From positions 434,001 to 498,000 of the forward strand of contig CANNDF010000001.1 of assembly GCA_947503305.1 (NCBI GenBank): DNA of 64,000 nt, written 5' to 3'. The stretch is from an uncultured Dokdonia sp. (GTDB lineage: Bacteria; Bacteroidota; Bacteroidia; Flavobacteriales; Flavobacteriaceae). The notes under the pieces are model-generated. The model was not told where the DNA came from. It worked only from the letters and a program-made list of their open reading frames with translations, and did no database searches. The position numbers and the translations under genes were made by a program. How positions within the stretch are numbered: the stretch's first letter is position 1; every line of letters begins with the position of its first letter. Positions 37,957 to 45,773 of this stretch are shown piece by piece.

Positions 37957-38568
37957 ATGTTTACAGATAAAGCAAATCGCATTTTTAGAGAAGCCATAGA
38001 AAACTATCATATTATAAATACGGTAGACCAACCTTTTGAAAATAAATATGATAAAGAAGGGGATCTCCTAGGTCATTTACTATATCGTAAATGCTGGATA
38101 GATACCGTACAATGGCATTATGAAGATATCATTCGTGATCCAGAAATTGATCCTGTGGCAGCACTTACATTAAAACGCCAGATAGATGCTTCAAATCAAG
38201 ATCGTACAGATATGGTAGAGTATATTGATAGTTATTTTCTTGAAAAATATAATGAAGTGACGGTCAAAGAAAATGCTACGATTAATACGGAGAGTCCGGC
38301 ATGGGGTGTAGATCGTCTTTCTATTCTAGCACTTAAAGTATACCATATGCATGAAGAAGCTACTCGAACAGATGCTTCAGAAGCTCATCGTGAAGCATGC
38401 TCAAAAAAGCTAGATATTCTTTTAGAACAACGCGTTGATCTTTCTACAGCGATAGATACTTTACTTAGTGATATTGCACATGGCGATAAATACATGAAAG
38501 TGTATAAACAAATGAAAATGTATAACGATGATGAGTTGAATCCTGTACTACGTAATATCAAAAAGTAG
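37957..38568 (+). CDS. DUF4254-family protein
   Basis: A 203-residue soluble, mostly helical acidic protein. The position directly before a family 9 glycosyltransferase matches the conserved Bacteroidota pair DUF4254-GT9. Its biochemical role is unknown; the pairing suggests it assists in lipopolysaccharide core synthesis. The gene has its own TAnnTTTG element and probably drives the downstream glycosyltransferase, 68 bases away. Confidence 0.82.
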   Translation: MFTDKANRIFREAIENYHIINTVDQPFENKYDKEGDLLGHLLYRKCWIDTVQWHYEDIIRDPEIDPVAALTLKRQIDASNQDRTDMVEYIDSYFLEKYNEVTVKENATINTESPAWGVDRLSILALKVYHMHEEATRTDASEAHREACSKKLDILLEQRVDLSTAIDTLLSDIAHGDKYMKVYKQMKMYNDDELNPVLRNIKK

Positions 38569-38636
38569 GATTACAATACCTTGACTTACAATCAAAGATG
38601 TGTCAGAGAACATATTCTACATGATTATAGAGTGCT

Positions 38637-39656
38637 ATGAAACAACCTGACCACATTCTTATCATCCGCTTATCGGCAATGGGAGATGTAGCAATGGTGA
38701 TGCCTGTTGTATACGCTTTTGCGAAAGCGTACCCAGAAACAAAAATCAGTGTTCTTTCTAAACCCTTTTTCAGGCCTATAATAGAAACTGTTCCTAATGT
38801 GCATTTTATTGCCGCCGAAACCAAAGGCAAACACAAAGGAATTCTAGGAATATGGAAGCTGTCAAAAACATTAAAAGCACAAGGCATTACCCATGTAGCA
38901 GATATTCATAATGTATTACGATCTAAAATCTTAACTACTTTTTTAAGCGTGCCACATGCAAAAATTGATAAAGGTAGAGCTGCAAAGAAAGCACTTACCA
39001 GAACTCATAATAAAATAGTCAAACCTCTTCCCACAACAATACAAAGGTATGTTGAGGTATTTAATTCACTAGGATTTAAGGTTCTGAAACCTGAAGTGCT
39101 TCCTAAACCTAAGCCTAAAAAAGAGATAAGCAAACTCATAATAAATTCTGAGATTAAAAAAATAGGAATTGCTCCTTTTGCCGCACACAAAGGCAAACAA
39201 TATCCATTAGAATTAATGCAAGTCGTCATACAACGATTGTCTCAGAATAATGATATCCAATTATATTTATTTGGAGCACCTTCAGAAAAGACGCAATTAG
39301 AAGAACTATCGAAAGAGAGTCTTAATTGTACAATTGTAGCGGGTCTGTTAAAATTTGATGAAGAAATAAATTTAATTGCTCAATTAGACATCATGCTTTC
39401 TATGGATAGTGGTAATGGTCATCTCTCAGCAATGTATGGAGTGCCTACAGTTACACTCTGGGGAGTGACACATCCTTATGCAGGGTTTGCCCCATTTAAA
39501 CAAGAAGAATATTGCTTGCTTTCAGACCGTGATAAATATCCATTAATTCCGACCTCTGTGTATGGTAATAAATTGCCCGAAAGCTATAAAGAAGTAATGC
39601 ACACAATTACTGTAAAAAAGGTTGTAGATACTATAAGATCGATACTGTATAAATAA
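38637..39656 (+). CDS. Family 9 glycosyltransferase (heptosyltransferase-like)
   Basis: A 339-residue GT-B enzyme of the heptosyltransferase family, which adds a sugar to the lipid A core. The N-terminal Ile-Arg-Leu-Ser-Ala-Met-Gly-Asp motif and the C-terminal Asp-Ser-Gly-Asn-Gly-His-Leu and Val-Thr-Leu-Trp-Gly segments are typical. Residues 27-31 (AFAKA) are encoded by a palindrome copy whose flanks match the extended 20-base form at 19 positions. The donor sugar is not certain. Confidence 0.93.
   Translation: MKQPDHILIIRLSAMGDVAMVMPVVYAFAKAYPETKISVLSKPFFRPIIETVPNVHFIAAETKGKHKGILGIWKLSKTLKAQGITHVADIHNVLRSKILTTFLSVPHAKIDKGRAAKKALTRTHNKIVKPLPTTIQRYVEVFNSLGFKVLKPEVLPKPKPKKEISKLIINSEIKKIGIAPFAAHKGKQYPLELMQVVIQRLSQNNDIQLYLFGAPSEKTQLEELSKESLNCTIVAGLLKFDEEINLIAQLDIMLSMDSGNGHLSAMYGVPTVTLWGVTHPYAGFAPFKQEEYCLLSDRDKYPLIPTSVYGNKLPESYKEVMHTITVKKVVDTIRSILYK
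38715..38728. repeat. Dispersed palindrome, one mismatch, inside the GT9 gene
   Basis: GCTTTTGCGAAAGC differs from the core at one base, silently. With flanks TAC and GTA it matches the extended palindrome at 19 of 20 positions, so both arms are kept even within a gene. It is read as Tyr-Ala-Phe-Ala-Lys-Ala-Tyr. Confidence 0.88.
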
Positions 39657-39684
39657 AATTATTATGCACGCATAATATATTGTG

Positions 39685-39692
39685 TATATTTG
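39685..39692 (+). promoter_or_regulatory. Promoter -7 element for the nitronate monooxygenase-like gene
   Basis: TATATTTG matches TAnnTTTG, 19 bases before the start at 39712. Confidence 0.45.
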
Positions 39693-39711
39693 ATACTTTC
39701 AATACAAGATC

Positions 39712-40662
39712 ATGAGCCAGAAAATACCGCTTACAGAACTTCTAGATATAAAACACCCTATTATTATGGCACCTATGTTTTTGGTGTCCAACGTGGCGAT
39801 GCTTACCGCGGGTATGGAATCTGGAATAGCAGCGTGCGTACCTGCACTTAATTATAGAACAATAGAAGAATTAAAAGCAGCAATTCTTGAACTTAAAGCA
39901 GCAAAAGTACCTGGAGGCTCTTTTGGTATAAACCTTATAGTAAATAAATCTAATGTAAAGTATCCTGCACAGTTAGAAGCGGCTTGTGAATTAGGGGTAG
40001 ATTTTATCATTACTTCTTTGGGAAGCCCCAGACAGGTAATAGAAATGGCAAAGCCCAAAGGAATTAAAGTCTTTTGTGATGTTGTCGATCTTGCATATTC
40101 TAAAAAGGTAGAAGCTATGGGTTGCGATGCATTGGTTGCTGTAAATAATCAAGCTGGAGGACATAGAGGAGGAGCTAGTCCAGAAGATTTAATCAAAGAA
40201 TTAAATGAAAACTGTACTATTCCTGTGATTACCGCAGGAGGAGTCAGTAACAAAGAAGATCTCGATAGAGCGATATCGTATGGCGCTATAGGAGCTAGCA
40301 TAGGTAGCCCTTTTATTGCCAGTGAAGAAGCACCTGTTTCTCAAGAATACAAACAAGCCTGTGTAGATTATGGAGCAGACGATATTGTAATGACTCAAAA
40401 AATATCGGGTACTCCCTGTACCGTGATTAATACTCCTTATGTCCAGAAAATAGGAACAAAACAAACCTGGTTAGAAAGTATACTTAATAAGAATAAAAAA
40501 CTTAAAAAGTGGGTAAAGATGATTCGGTTTGCAAAAGGGATGCGGGATACCACAAAAGCGGCACAAGGAGCTACCTATAAAACGGTATGGGTAGCAGGGC
40601 CTTCTATAGAAGAAACTACAGCTATCGAACCTGTAAAAACAATTATAAAACGATTTATTTAA
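39712..40662 (+). CDS. Nitronate monooxygenase-like flavoprotein
   Basis: A 316-residue FMN-binding TIM-barrel of the 2-nitropropane dioxygenase/nitronate monooxygenase family. The family motifs Asn-Gln-Ala-Gly-Gly-His-Arg-Gly-Gly and Ile-Thr-Ala-Gly-Gly-Val, plus a Gly-Ala-Ser-Ile-Gly-Ser segment, are present. Related enoyl reductases (FabK) share the fold, but the Ala-Gly-Gly-His-Arg-Gly loop favours the oxidase branch. The physiological substrate is unknown. It is convergent with a small lipoprotein gene, 13 bases apart. Confidence 0.88.
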   Translation: MSQKIPLTELLDIKHPIIMAPMFLVSNVAMLTAGMESGIAACVPALNYRTIEELKAAILELKAAKVPGGSFGINLIVNKSNVKYPAQLEAACELGVDFIITSLGSPRQVIEMAKPKGIKVFCDVVDLAYSKKVEAMGCDALVAVNNQAGGHRGGASPEDLIKELNENCTIPVITAGGVSNKEDLDRAISYGAIGASIGSPFIASEEAPVSQEYKQACVDYGADDIVMTQKISGTPCTVINTPYVQKIGTKQTWLESILNKNKKLKKWVKMIRFAKGMRDTTKAAQGATYKTVWVAGPSIEETTAIEPVKTIIKRFI

Positions 40663-40675
40663 AGCAATTATGAGG

Positions 40676-41122
40676 TTAATTCAAATCCTCGTTTGTAATT
40701 GTAAGTTGATATGTTGTCAATGCAAGTGTGCTTGAGTTATCAAAAAAAGTTTGTTCAATAATTTCCCAATCCTCATTATTGATAGAATCAAGTATAAGAA
40801 TAGCATCTGTATCGTCAACCGTGGCGTCAAAGAAAGAAATTTCTGAGAAAGAATTTTCAGGGGTGGGATTTGTTGCGATTATAGAATCTTGAAATATTTG
40901 AAGTGAAGATGCTATAGGAAGGTCATTATCTAATGACATTTCTTCAAGGCCAAGCTCAGTACTTGTAATAAAAATGATATCTAGAACAGTATCACTTTGA
41001 TTATTGATAATGTATATAGCAGACCCTACTGGGTCTGAAATAATGACTCCATTATTTTCATCATCAGAATTACAACCTGTAAGTATCAAAAAAACCACTA
41101 AAAATCGTAAACAAAGTCTCAT
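40676..41122 (-). CDS. Small lipoprotein of unknown function
   Basis: A 148-residue protein with a clear lipoprotein signal peptide (Leu-Thr-Gly-Cys17) followed by an acidic stretch, Asn-Ser-Asp-Asp-Glu-Asn-Asn. That acidic start of the mature protein resembles the export signal that sends lipoproteins to the cell surface in Bacteroidota. The remainder is beta-rich and acidic. I do not recognise a family. Confidence 0.75.
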   Translation of the reverse strand: MRLCLRFLVVFLILTGCNSDDENNGVIISDPVGSAIYIINNQSDTVLDIIFITSTELGLEEMSLDNDLPIASSLQIFQDSIIATNPTPENSFSEISFFDATVDDTDAILILDSINNEDWEIIEQTFFDNSSTLALTTYQLTITNEDLN

Positions 41123-41199
41123 ATATAATTTTTATGTCTAAAATATGAAAATACATTTTTAACAATACTATGATAGTAATAATAATGGTTCTTTTACTA

Positions 41200-41859
41200 T
41201 TATTTTAAATACCCCAACTGCTTTAAATCTTCTAGATCATTAGCCTCTTGACAAATCCCGTCTACCATAACGAGGCGACGATCAGAAATATCCAGAACAT
41301 CATTATAATAATGATCGGTAATAAGAATTCCTTTCTTTGCTTTAAGGAGTATTAGAAGTTCTTTAATTACTTCTTTGTATAGAGGTTCGATCATAGAAAA
41401 AGGTTCATCAAGCAAAAGAAATGGATGATCTAGATGGGCAATTAATAACAACTCTAAGTAACGGAGTTCTCCTAGTGATAAGGTACCTATCTTACGAGTT
41501 GCTATTTTTTCTATAAAATGAGCTCTAAAAATTTTATCTTGATCATCGCCATCAACATAAAATAGGGGAATTACATCGCGTACTTTTATATGTTTAGGTA
41601 AGAAATGATCTTGAGGTAGATACCCTATATATCTATTTGGAATTACATCTTTAGGATTGATCACTTTAGCATTTATCTGCAAGTGGATAGAGTTAGCCTT
41701 CAGCGTTCCAAAAAGTAGTTTAAGTAACGTAGACTTTCCACAGCCATTACGTCCAAATAAGGCAACAATCTCTCCTTGAGAAACCTCTAAAGACACATTT
41801 TTTAAAATTTCTTTTTCCCCAAAAGATTTGGATATATTATCTAACCTTAACACTTTCAT
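41200..41859 (-). CDS. ABC transporter ATP-binding protein
   Basis: A 219-residue ATPase. Walker A is Gly36-Arg-Asn-Gly-Cys-Gly-Lys-Ser43; the signature reads Leu-Ser-Leu-Gly-Glu instead of the common Leu-Ser-Gly-Gly. The Walker B region Leu-Leu-Leu-Asp-Glu-Pro is intact, with an H-loop His in Thr-Asp-His. Its start overlaps the stop of the small membrane gene upstream by 4 bases, so that protein is the likely partner. The transported substrate is unknown. Confidence 0.88.
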   Translation of the reverse strand: MKVLRLDNISKSFGEKEILKNVSLEVSQGEIVALFGRNGCGKSTLLKLLFGTLKANSIHLQINAKVINPKDVIPNRYIGYLPQDHFLPKHIKVRDVIPLFYVDGDDQDKIFRAHFIEKIATRKIGTLSLGELRYLELLLIAHLDHPFLLLDEPFSMIEPLYKEVIKELLILLKAKKGILITDHYYNDVLDISDRRLVMVDGICQEANDLEDLKQLGYLK

Positions 41860-42185
41860 ACTAATAGGATGATTATAGTTCCAAAAACAATAGACAGTAT
41901 ACTATTTACAAGCCATGTACGCATAATGAGATACGATTTGGTAAACCCTAAATTATGGTACATATAATACTGATTTTTTTGAAAGTAGTTAAAGCCCAAA
42001 ACACCAAGGCCAGTTCCAAAAACCCCAAATACAATAAGGGCATTGATAGTCCAACCTATAAATGTATCATACATCCCAGCACTTGCAAATGAGGTAAGTA
42101 TAGTTATAGCAAGATTGTATAGAGTTACATCGCGGTAATAGGTCCACATATGGGAAAAATACAAATTCTCGTCTCTAAAAATCAA
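41856..42185 (-). CDS. Small membrane protein paired with an ABC ATPase
   Basis: A protein of 109 residues, or 97 if it starts at the internal ATG at 42149. It has three hydrophobic helices and ends right after the last one. A loop with Leu-Gly-Phe-Thr-Lys-Ser before the third helix resembles the coupling segments of ABC permeases. It is far smaller than a normal permease, so it may be a reduced permease that works as an oligomer. No known family is recognised. Confidence 0.65.
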   Translation of the reverse strand: MIFRDENLYFSHMWTYYRDVTLYNLAITILTSFASAGMYDTFIGWTINALIVFGVFGTGLGVLGFNYFQKNQYYMYHNLGFTKSYLIMRTWLVNSILSIVFGTIIILLV

Positions 42186-42229
42186 AAAGAAATGATAATC
42201 TTTAACTATAAGATATTGTAAAGGTTTAT

Positions 42230-43285
42230 CTATACATCATCATAATCTACAACTAGCTTTGATGAGGTAGGATGTGCTTGGCAGGTAAGAACAAGGCCTT
42301 CAGCTACTTCGCTATCTGTTAAGATCTGATTTTTACGCATAGTCGCTGTACCTTCTGTTATTCGGGCAATACAACTACTACAAACACCTCCTTGACATGA
42401 GTGTGGTGCATCAATGTTTTGATCAAGCGCTGCATCTAGAATAACTTCATCTTGGTCCATAGTAATCTCAAATTCTTCATCATCTACAAGAATTTTGAGT
42501 TGAGATTTTCCATCTAGGTTTTCTGTTATTTCAGTTTCTTCCTCTGAAGTAGTGAAGAGCTCAAAGTGAATATCAGATGGAGATACGTTATTTGTTGTAA
42601 GAACAGTAGTTACCTCTTTAATCATTGCTTCTGGACCACAAAGATAATGAGCGTCAAAGTCGTATGAAGCATATTTGTTTTTTACTACAAAGTTTACTGT
42701 AGATTTTAAAATACGGCCAAAATGCGCACCATCTTCTCGAGATTGACTATAAATAAATTCAATAGAAAACCGATCTTTATACTGGTCTCTAAGTGCTAAT
42801 AAGGCATCTCTAAAAATCGTTTCTTTAGGTCTTTTGTTACCATAAACCAACACAAAATTACTCTCAGAAGATTGTTCAAGTACCGTTTGTATCATACTCA
42901 TAACTGGAGTAATTCCAGATCCTGCGGCAAATGCGAGGTAGGTTTTTTTTGCTTTCGCGAAAGTAGAATCTATCACAAATCTCCCTTCAGGAGGTGCTAC
43001 TTCTAGAATATCACCTTCTTTTAAATTATGGTTTGCATACACAGAAAAAGTACCATCCTCTACTTCTTTTACAGTAACTCTAAGAATGTCACTTCCCTGA
43101 GAAGAACAGATCGAATATGCACGACGCACTTCATCTCCATCTAGTACCGTTTTTAAAGTAATATACTGCCCAGCTTGATAGGTAAATGTTTCTTTTAAAG
43201 TTGATGGTATTTGAAAACCTATAGAAATAGCCTGGGGGGTCTCGCGAGTAATAGAATGTATCGCTAGTTTATGAAAATCTGACAT
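42230..43285 (-). CDS. PaaE-like ferredoxin/flavin oxidoreductase
   Basis: A 351-residue three-domain electron carrier. The N-terminal FAD domain has Arg-Ala-Tyr-Ser-Ile-Cys-Ser, the middle NAD(P) domain has Ala-Gly-Ser-Gly-Ile-Thr-Pro, and the C-terminal plant-type ferredoxin domain has Cys-x4-Cys-x2-Cys with a fourth Cys near the end. This is the layout of the phenylacetyl-CoA epoxidase reductase PaaE, but no paaABCD genes are nearby. The start at 43285 is preferred since a longer frame to 43312 runs through the promoter motif. Residues 108-112 (TFAKA) come from a palindrome copy. Confidence 0.9.
   Translation of the reverse strand: MSDFHKLAIHSITRETPQAISIGFQIPSTLKETFTYQAGQYITLKTVLDGDEVRRAYSICSSQGSDILRVTVKEVEDGTFSVYANHNLKEGDILEVAPPEGRFVIDSTFAKAKKTYLAFAAGSGITPVMSMIQTVLEQSSESNFVLVYGNKRPKETIFRDALLALRDQYKDRFSIEFIYSQSREDGAHFGRILKSTVNFVVKNKYASYDFDAHYLCGPEAMIKEVTTVLTTNNVSPSDIHFELFTTSEEETEITENLDGKSQLKILVDDEEFEITMDQDEVILDAALDQNIDAPHSCQGGVCSSCIARITEGTATMRKNQILTDSEVAEGLVLTCQAHPTSSKLVVDYDDV
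42951..42964. repeat. Dispersed palindrome, one mismatch, inside the PaaE-like gene
   Basis: GCTTTCGCGAAAGT differs only in the last base. In this minus-strand gene it is read as Thr-Phe-Ala-Lys-Ala (residues 108-112), in the loop joining the FAD and NAD(P) domains. Confidence 0.85.
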
Positions 43286-43301
43286 AGCATTATTTTGATT
43301 G

Positions 43302-43309
43302 CAAAAATA
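43302..43309 (-). promoter_or_regulatory. Promoter -7 element for the PaaE-like gene
   Basis: On the minus strand this reads TATTTTTG followed by C, matching TAnnTTTG, 16 bases upstream of the chosen start at 43285. Confidence 0.45.
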
Positions 43310-43378
43310 CAAAGCTAAGACGTACGATGTAACTTTTTGTATTTTTTAAATACTAACAGTCCGTAAACAATCAAGAGC

Positions 43379-44848
43379 ATGATTAAACAATTTTTGAATC
43401 TTGAATGGAAGTCTTTTTTTAGAAGTGCTTCTTTTCAAGTAAATCTGGTATTAAAAATCTTAATGGGATTCGGGGCACTATGGATGTGTGCTTCTTTTGC
43501 TATAATGGGAGGAGGAATTTTCTTTATCCTTGAAAAGAGTGACCTTGAACCATTAAAGACAGTGAATCAATTCATGTTATACTATGTGGTTTTTGATCTT
43601 CTATTCAGATACTTTCTTCAAAAAATGCCCATTATTAATATCAAACCGATGTTATTAATGCCTTTTAATAAAAGTAAAATTGTAAAGTTTGCTTTAGGAA
43701 AAACAGCATTGTCATTTTTTAACTGGATGCATGCTTTTTTCTTTATCCCTTTTAGTGTTGTTTTATTATCACATGGATATAACCCTGTCGGAGTAATCAC
43801 ATGGCATTTTGGGATGATGGCATTGATTTACATGAACAACTTCATCAATGTTTTTCTTAATGATGAGACTGTGTTTGTTGTTATTTTTGGACTCTTGTTT
43901 ACGGGTTTAGGAGGATTACAATACTATGGTTATTTTGATATTACAGTTTATACAGCTCCCTTTTTTCAAGGGCTATATGAGCAACCTTTAGTAGCAGTAC
44001 TACCCGTAATTCTGCTTGTCGTGATGTTATATGCAGCTTTTAAGTACTTTAAGAAAAGACTCTATTTGGATGCAGGACTTGCTAAGAAAACAGAAACGGC
44101 TACTACTGAACATATGGACTGGCTGAATCGTTTTGGGAAACTATCAGTTTTTCTTAAAAATGATATAAAACTTATTCTTAGAAATAAGCGTTCAAAAATG
44201 ACCATTTTTATGAGTATTATGTTTCTCTTTTATGGGTTACTTTTTTTTACAAATGCTGTTGAGGTATATAAAGGACCTATCTGGAGAATGTTTGCTGCTG
44301 TTTTTGTAACAGGAGGATTTCTATTTAATTTTGGTCAGTTTGTTCCTAGCTGGGATAGTGCCTATTACCCTTTGATGATGACACAAAATATTCGGTATAA
44401 AGAATATTTAAGATCTAAATGGTGGCTCGTGGTAATAGCTACTGGAGTGTCTACCATCTTATGTATCCCCTATCTTTATTTTGGGTGGGAAGTACTAGCT
44501 GCTATTTTTGTAGGAGCCATTTTCAACATGGGCTTTAACTCTCATTTAGTGCTACTGGGAGGGGCATATATTAAGACACCTATAGATTTGTCTAGCGGTA
44601 AAAAAGCTTTTGGAGATAAAAGCTCTTTTAATATTAAAACATTACTCATAAGCTTACCAAAAATGCTTGGACCTATGCTTTTATATGTCATAGGTCATTA
44701 TACCCTAGGTCCTGTTTTTGGATTTGCACTTGTAGCACTTGCAGGGGTAGCAGGATTTGCTTTTAGAGATAAGGTATTTGATATGATTATAAAAATATAT
44801 AAGACTGAGAAGTACAAAACCCTTAATGCTTACAAACAAAACAACTAA
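43379..44848 (+). CDS. DUF5687-type ABC permease
   Basis: A 489-residue membrane protein with about twelve hydrophobic helices and no catalytic motif, of the DUF5687 type found in Bacteroidota. Its partner ATPase is encoded 5 bases downstream. The pair forms a simple exporter of unknown substrate. The ATP-binding subunit next to it is the main basis for the transporter assignment. Confidence 0.85.
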   Translation: MIKQFLNLEWKSFFRSASFQVNLVLKILMGFGALWMCASFAIMGGGIFFILEKSDLEPLKTVNQFMLYYVVFDLLFRYFLQKMPIINIKPMLLMPFNKSKIVKFALGKTALSFFNWMHAFFFIPFSVVLLSHGYNPVGVITWHFGMMALIYMNNFINVFLNDETVFVVIFGLLFTGLGGLQYYGYFDITVYTAPFFQGLYEQPLVAVLPVILLVVMLYAAFKYFKKRLYLDAGLAKKTETATTEHMDWLNRFGKLSVFLKNDIKLILRNKRSKMTIFMSIMFLFYGLLFFTNAVEVYKGPIWRMFAAVFVTGGFLFNFGQFVPSWDSAYYPLMMTQNIRYKEYLRSKWWLVVIATGVSTILCIPYLYFGWEVLAAIFVGAIFNMGFNSHLVLLGGAYIKTPIDLSSGKKAFGDKSSFNIKTLLISLPKMLGPMLLYVIGHYTLGPVFGFALVALAGVAGFAFRDKVFDMIIKIYKTEKYKTLNAYKQNN

Positions 44849-44853
44849 AAACT

Positions 44854-45558
44854 ATGATTGATATATATAATTTGTCAAAAAGCTATAATGGAGTATCTGT
44901 TTTAAACTTAGAACGAGTAGAAATTCCTAAAGGGCAATCTTTTGGACTAGTAGGAAATAATGGAGCAGGAAAAACAACACTATTTAGTAGTTTGCTAGAT
45001 CTTATTCAACCTACTACGGGCTATATAAAAAATGGAGGTTATAAAGTAAACGAAAGTGAAGAATGGAAAACACATACAGCTTCATTTATAGATGAGACTT
45101 TCCTTATAGGATACCTTACTCCAGAAGAATATTTTTATTTTATAGGAGATTTACGCGGTCAAAATAAAGCCGATGTAGATGGATTGCTTTCGGGATTTGA
45201 AGATTTTTTTAATGATGAGATTTTAGGAAAACGTAAATACTTACGAGACTTATCTAAAGGGAATCAAAAGAAAGTGGGTATTGTTGCTACATTAATAGGC
45301 AACCCTGATGTGATTATACTGGATGAGCCTTTTGCAAATCTAGACCCCACTACTCAAATACGATTAAAAGGAATTATTAAAGAACTCGCAACTAATAAAG
45401 ATGTTACGGTTTTAGTATCAAGTCATGATTTGCAGCACGTTACAGAAGTATGTGAGCGTATTGTGGTCTTAGAAAAAGGAGAGCAGGTAAAAGATATCAT
45501 GACGTCTCCAGAAACGCTTAAAGAACTTGAAAATTACTTTTCTGGTACAATTGTATAG
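44854..45558 (+). CDS. ABC transporter ATP-binding protein, partner of the DUF5687 permease
   Basis: A 234-residue ATPase. Walker A reads Gly-Asn-Asn-Gly-Ala-Gly-Lys-Thr-Thr. The signature is Leu-Ser-Lys-Gly-Asn-Gln-Lys-Lys, a variant common in exporters of the ABC-2 kind. Walker B (Ile-Ile-Leu-Asp-Glu-Pro) and the H-loop His (Ser-Ser-His-Asp) are intact. It is the last gene of a two-gene operon closed by the terminator at 45589. Confidence 0.92.
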   Translation: MIDIYNLSKSYNGVSVLNLERVEIPKGQSFGLVGNNGAGKTTLFSSLLDLIQPTTGYIKNGGYKVNESEEWKTHTASFIDETFLIGYLTPEEYFYFIGDLRGQNKADVDGLLSGFEDFFNDEILGKRKYLRDLSKGNQKKVGIVATLIGNPDVIILDEPFANLDPTTQIRLKGIIKELATNKDVTVLVSSHDLQHVTEVCERIVVLEKGEQVKDIMTSPETLKELENYFSGTIV

Positions 45559-45588
45559 TAAAAACAGATGGTTATATAAAATGGTATT

Positions 45589-45628
45589 CCCCTACTTTTT
45601 ATTTATAAATAGACAGTAGGGGTTTTTA
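45589..45628 (+). terminator. Rho-independent terminator after the DUF5687/ABC operon
   Basis: The 8-bp stem CCCCTACT / AGTAGGGG, with an 18-base AT-rich loop, is followed by TTTTT. It lies 30 bases after the ABC stop codon. The remaining bases to 45773 show no gene. Confidence 0.85.
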
Positions 45629-45773
45629 TTATAAGTAAAAAAGGGGGTATATGCGAGTCTTTTAGCTCAATTTTAAACTGCTAATCCTCAATTTTTTCAA
45701 AAAGAAATGTATTTTTACAGGCTTTCATACTAAAAGCAACCTATTTACTGTTTTTATCAAAAACAATTTAAGT

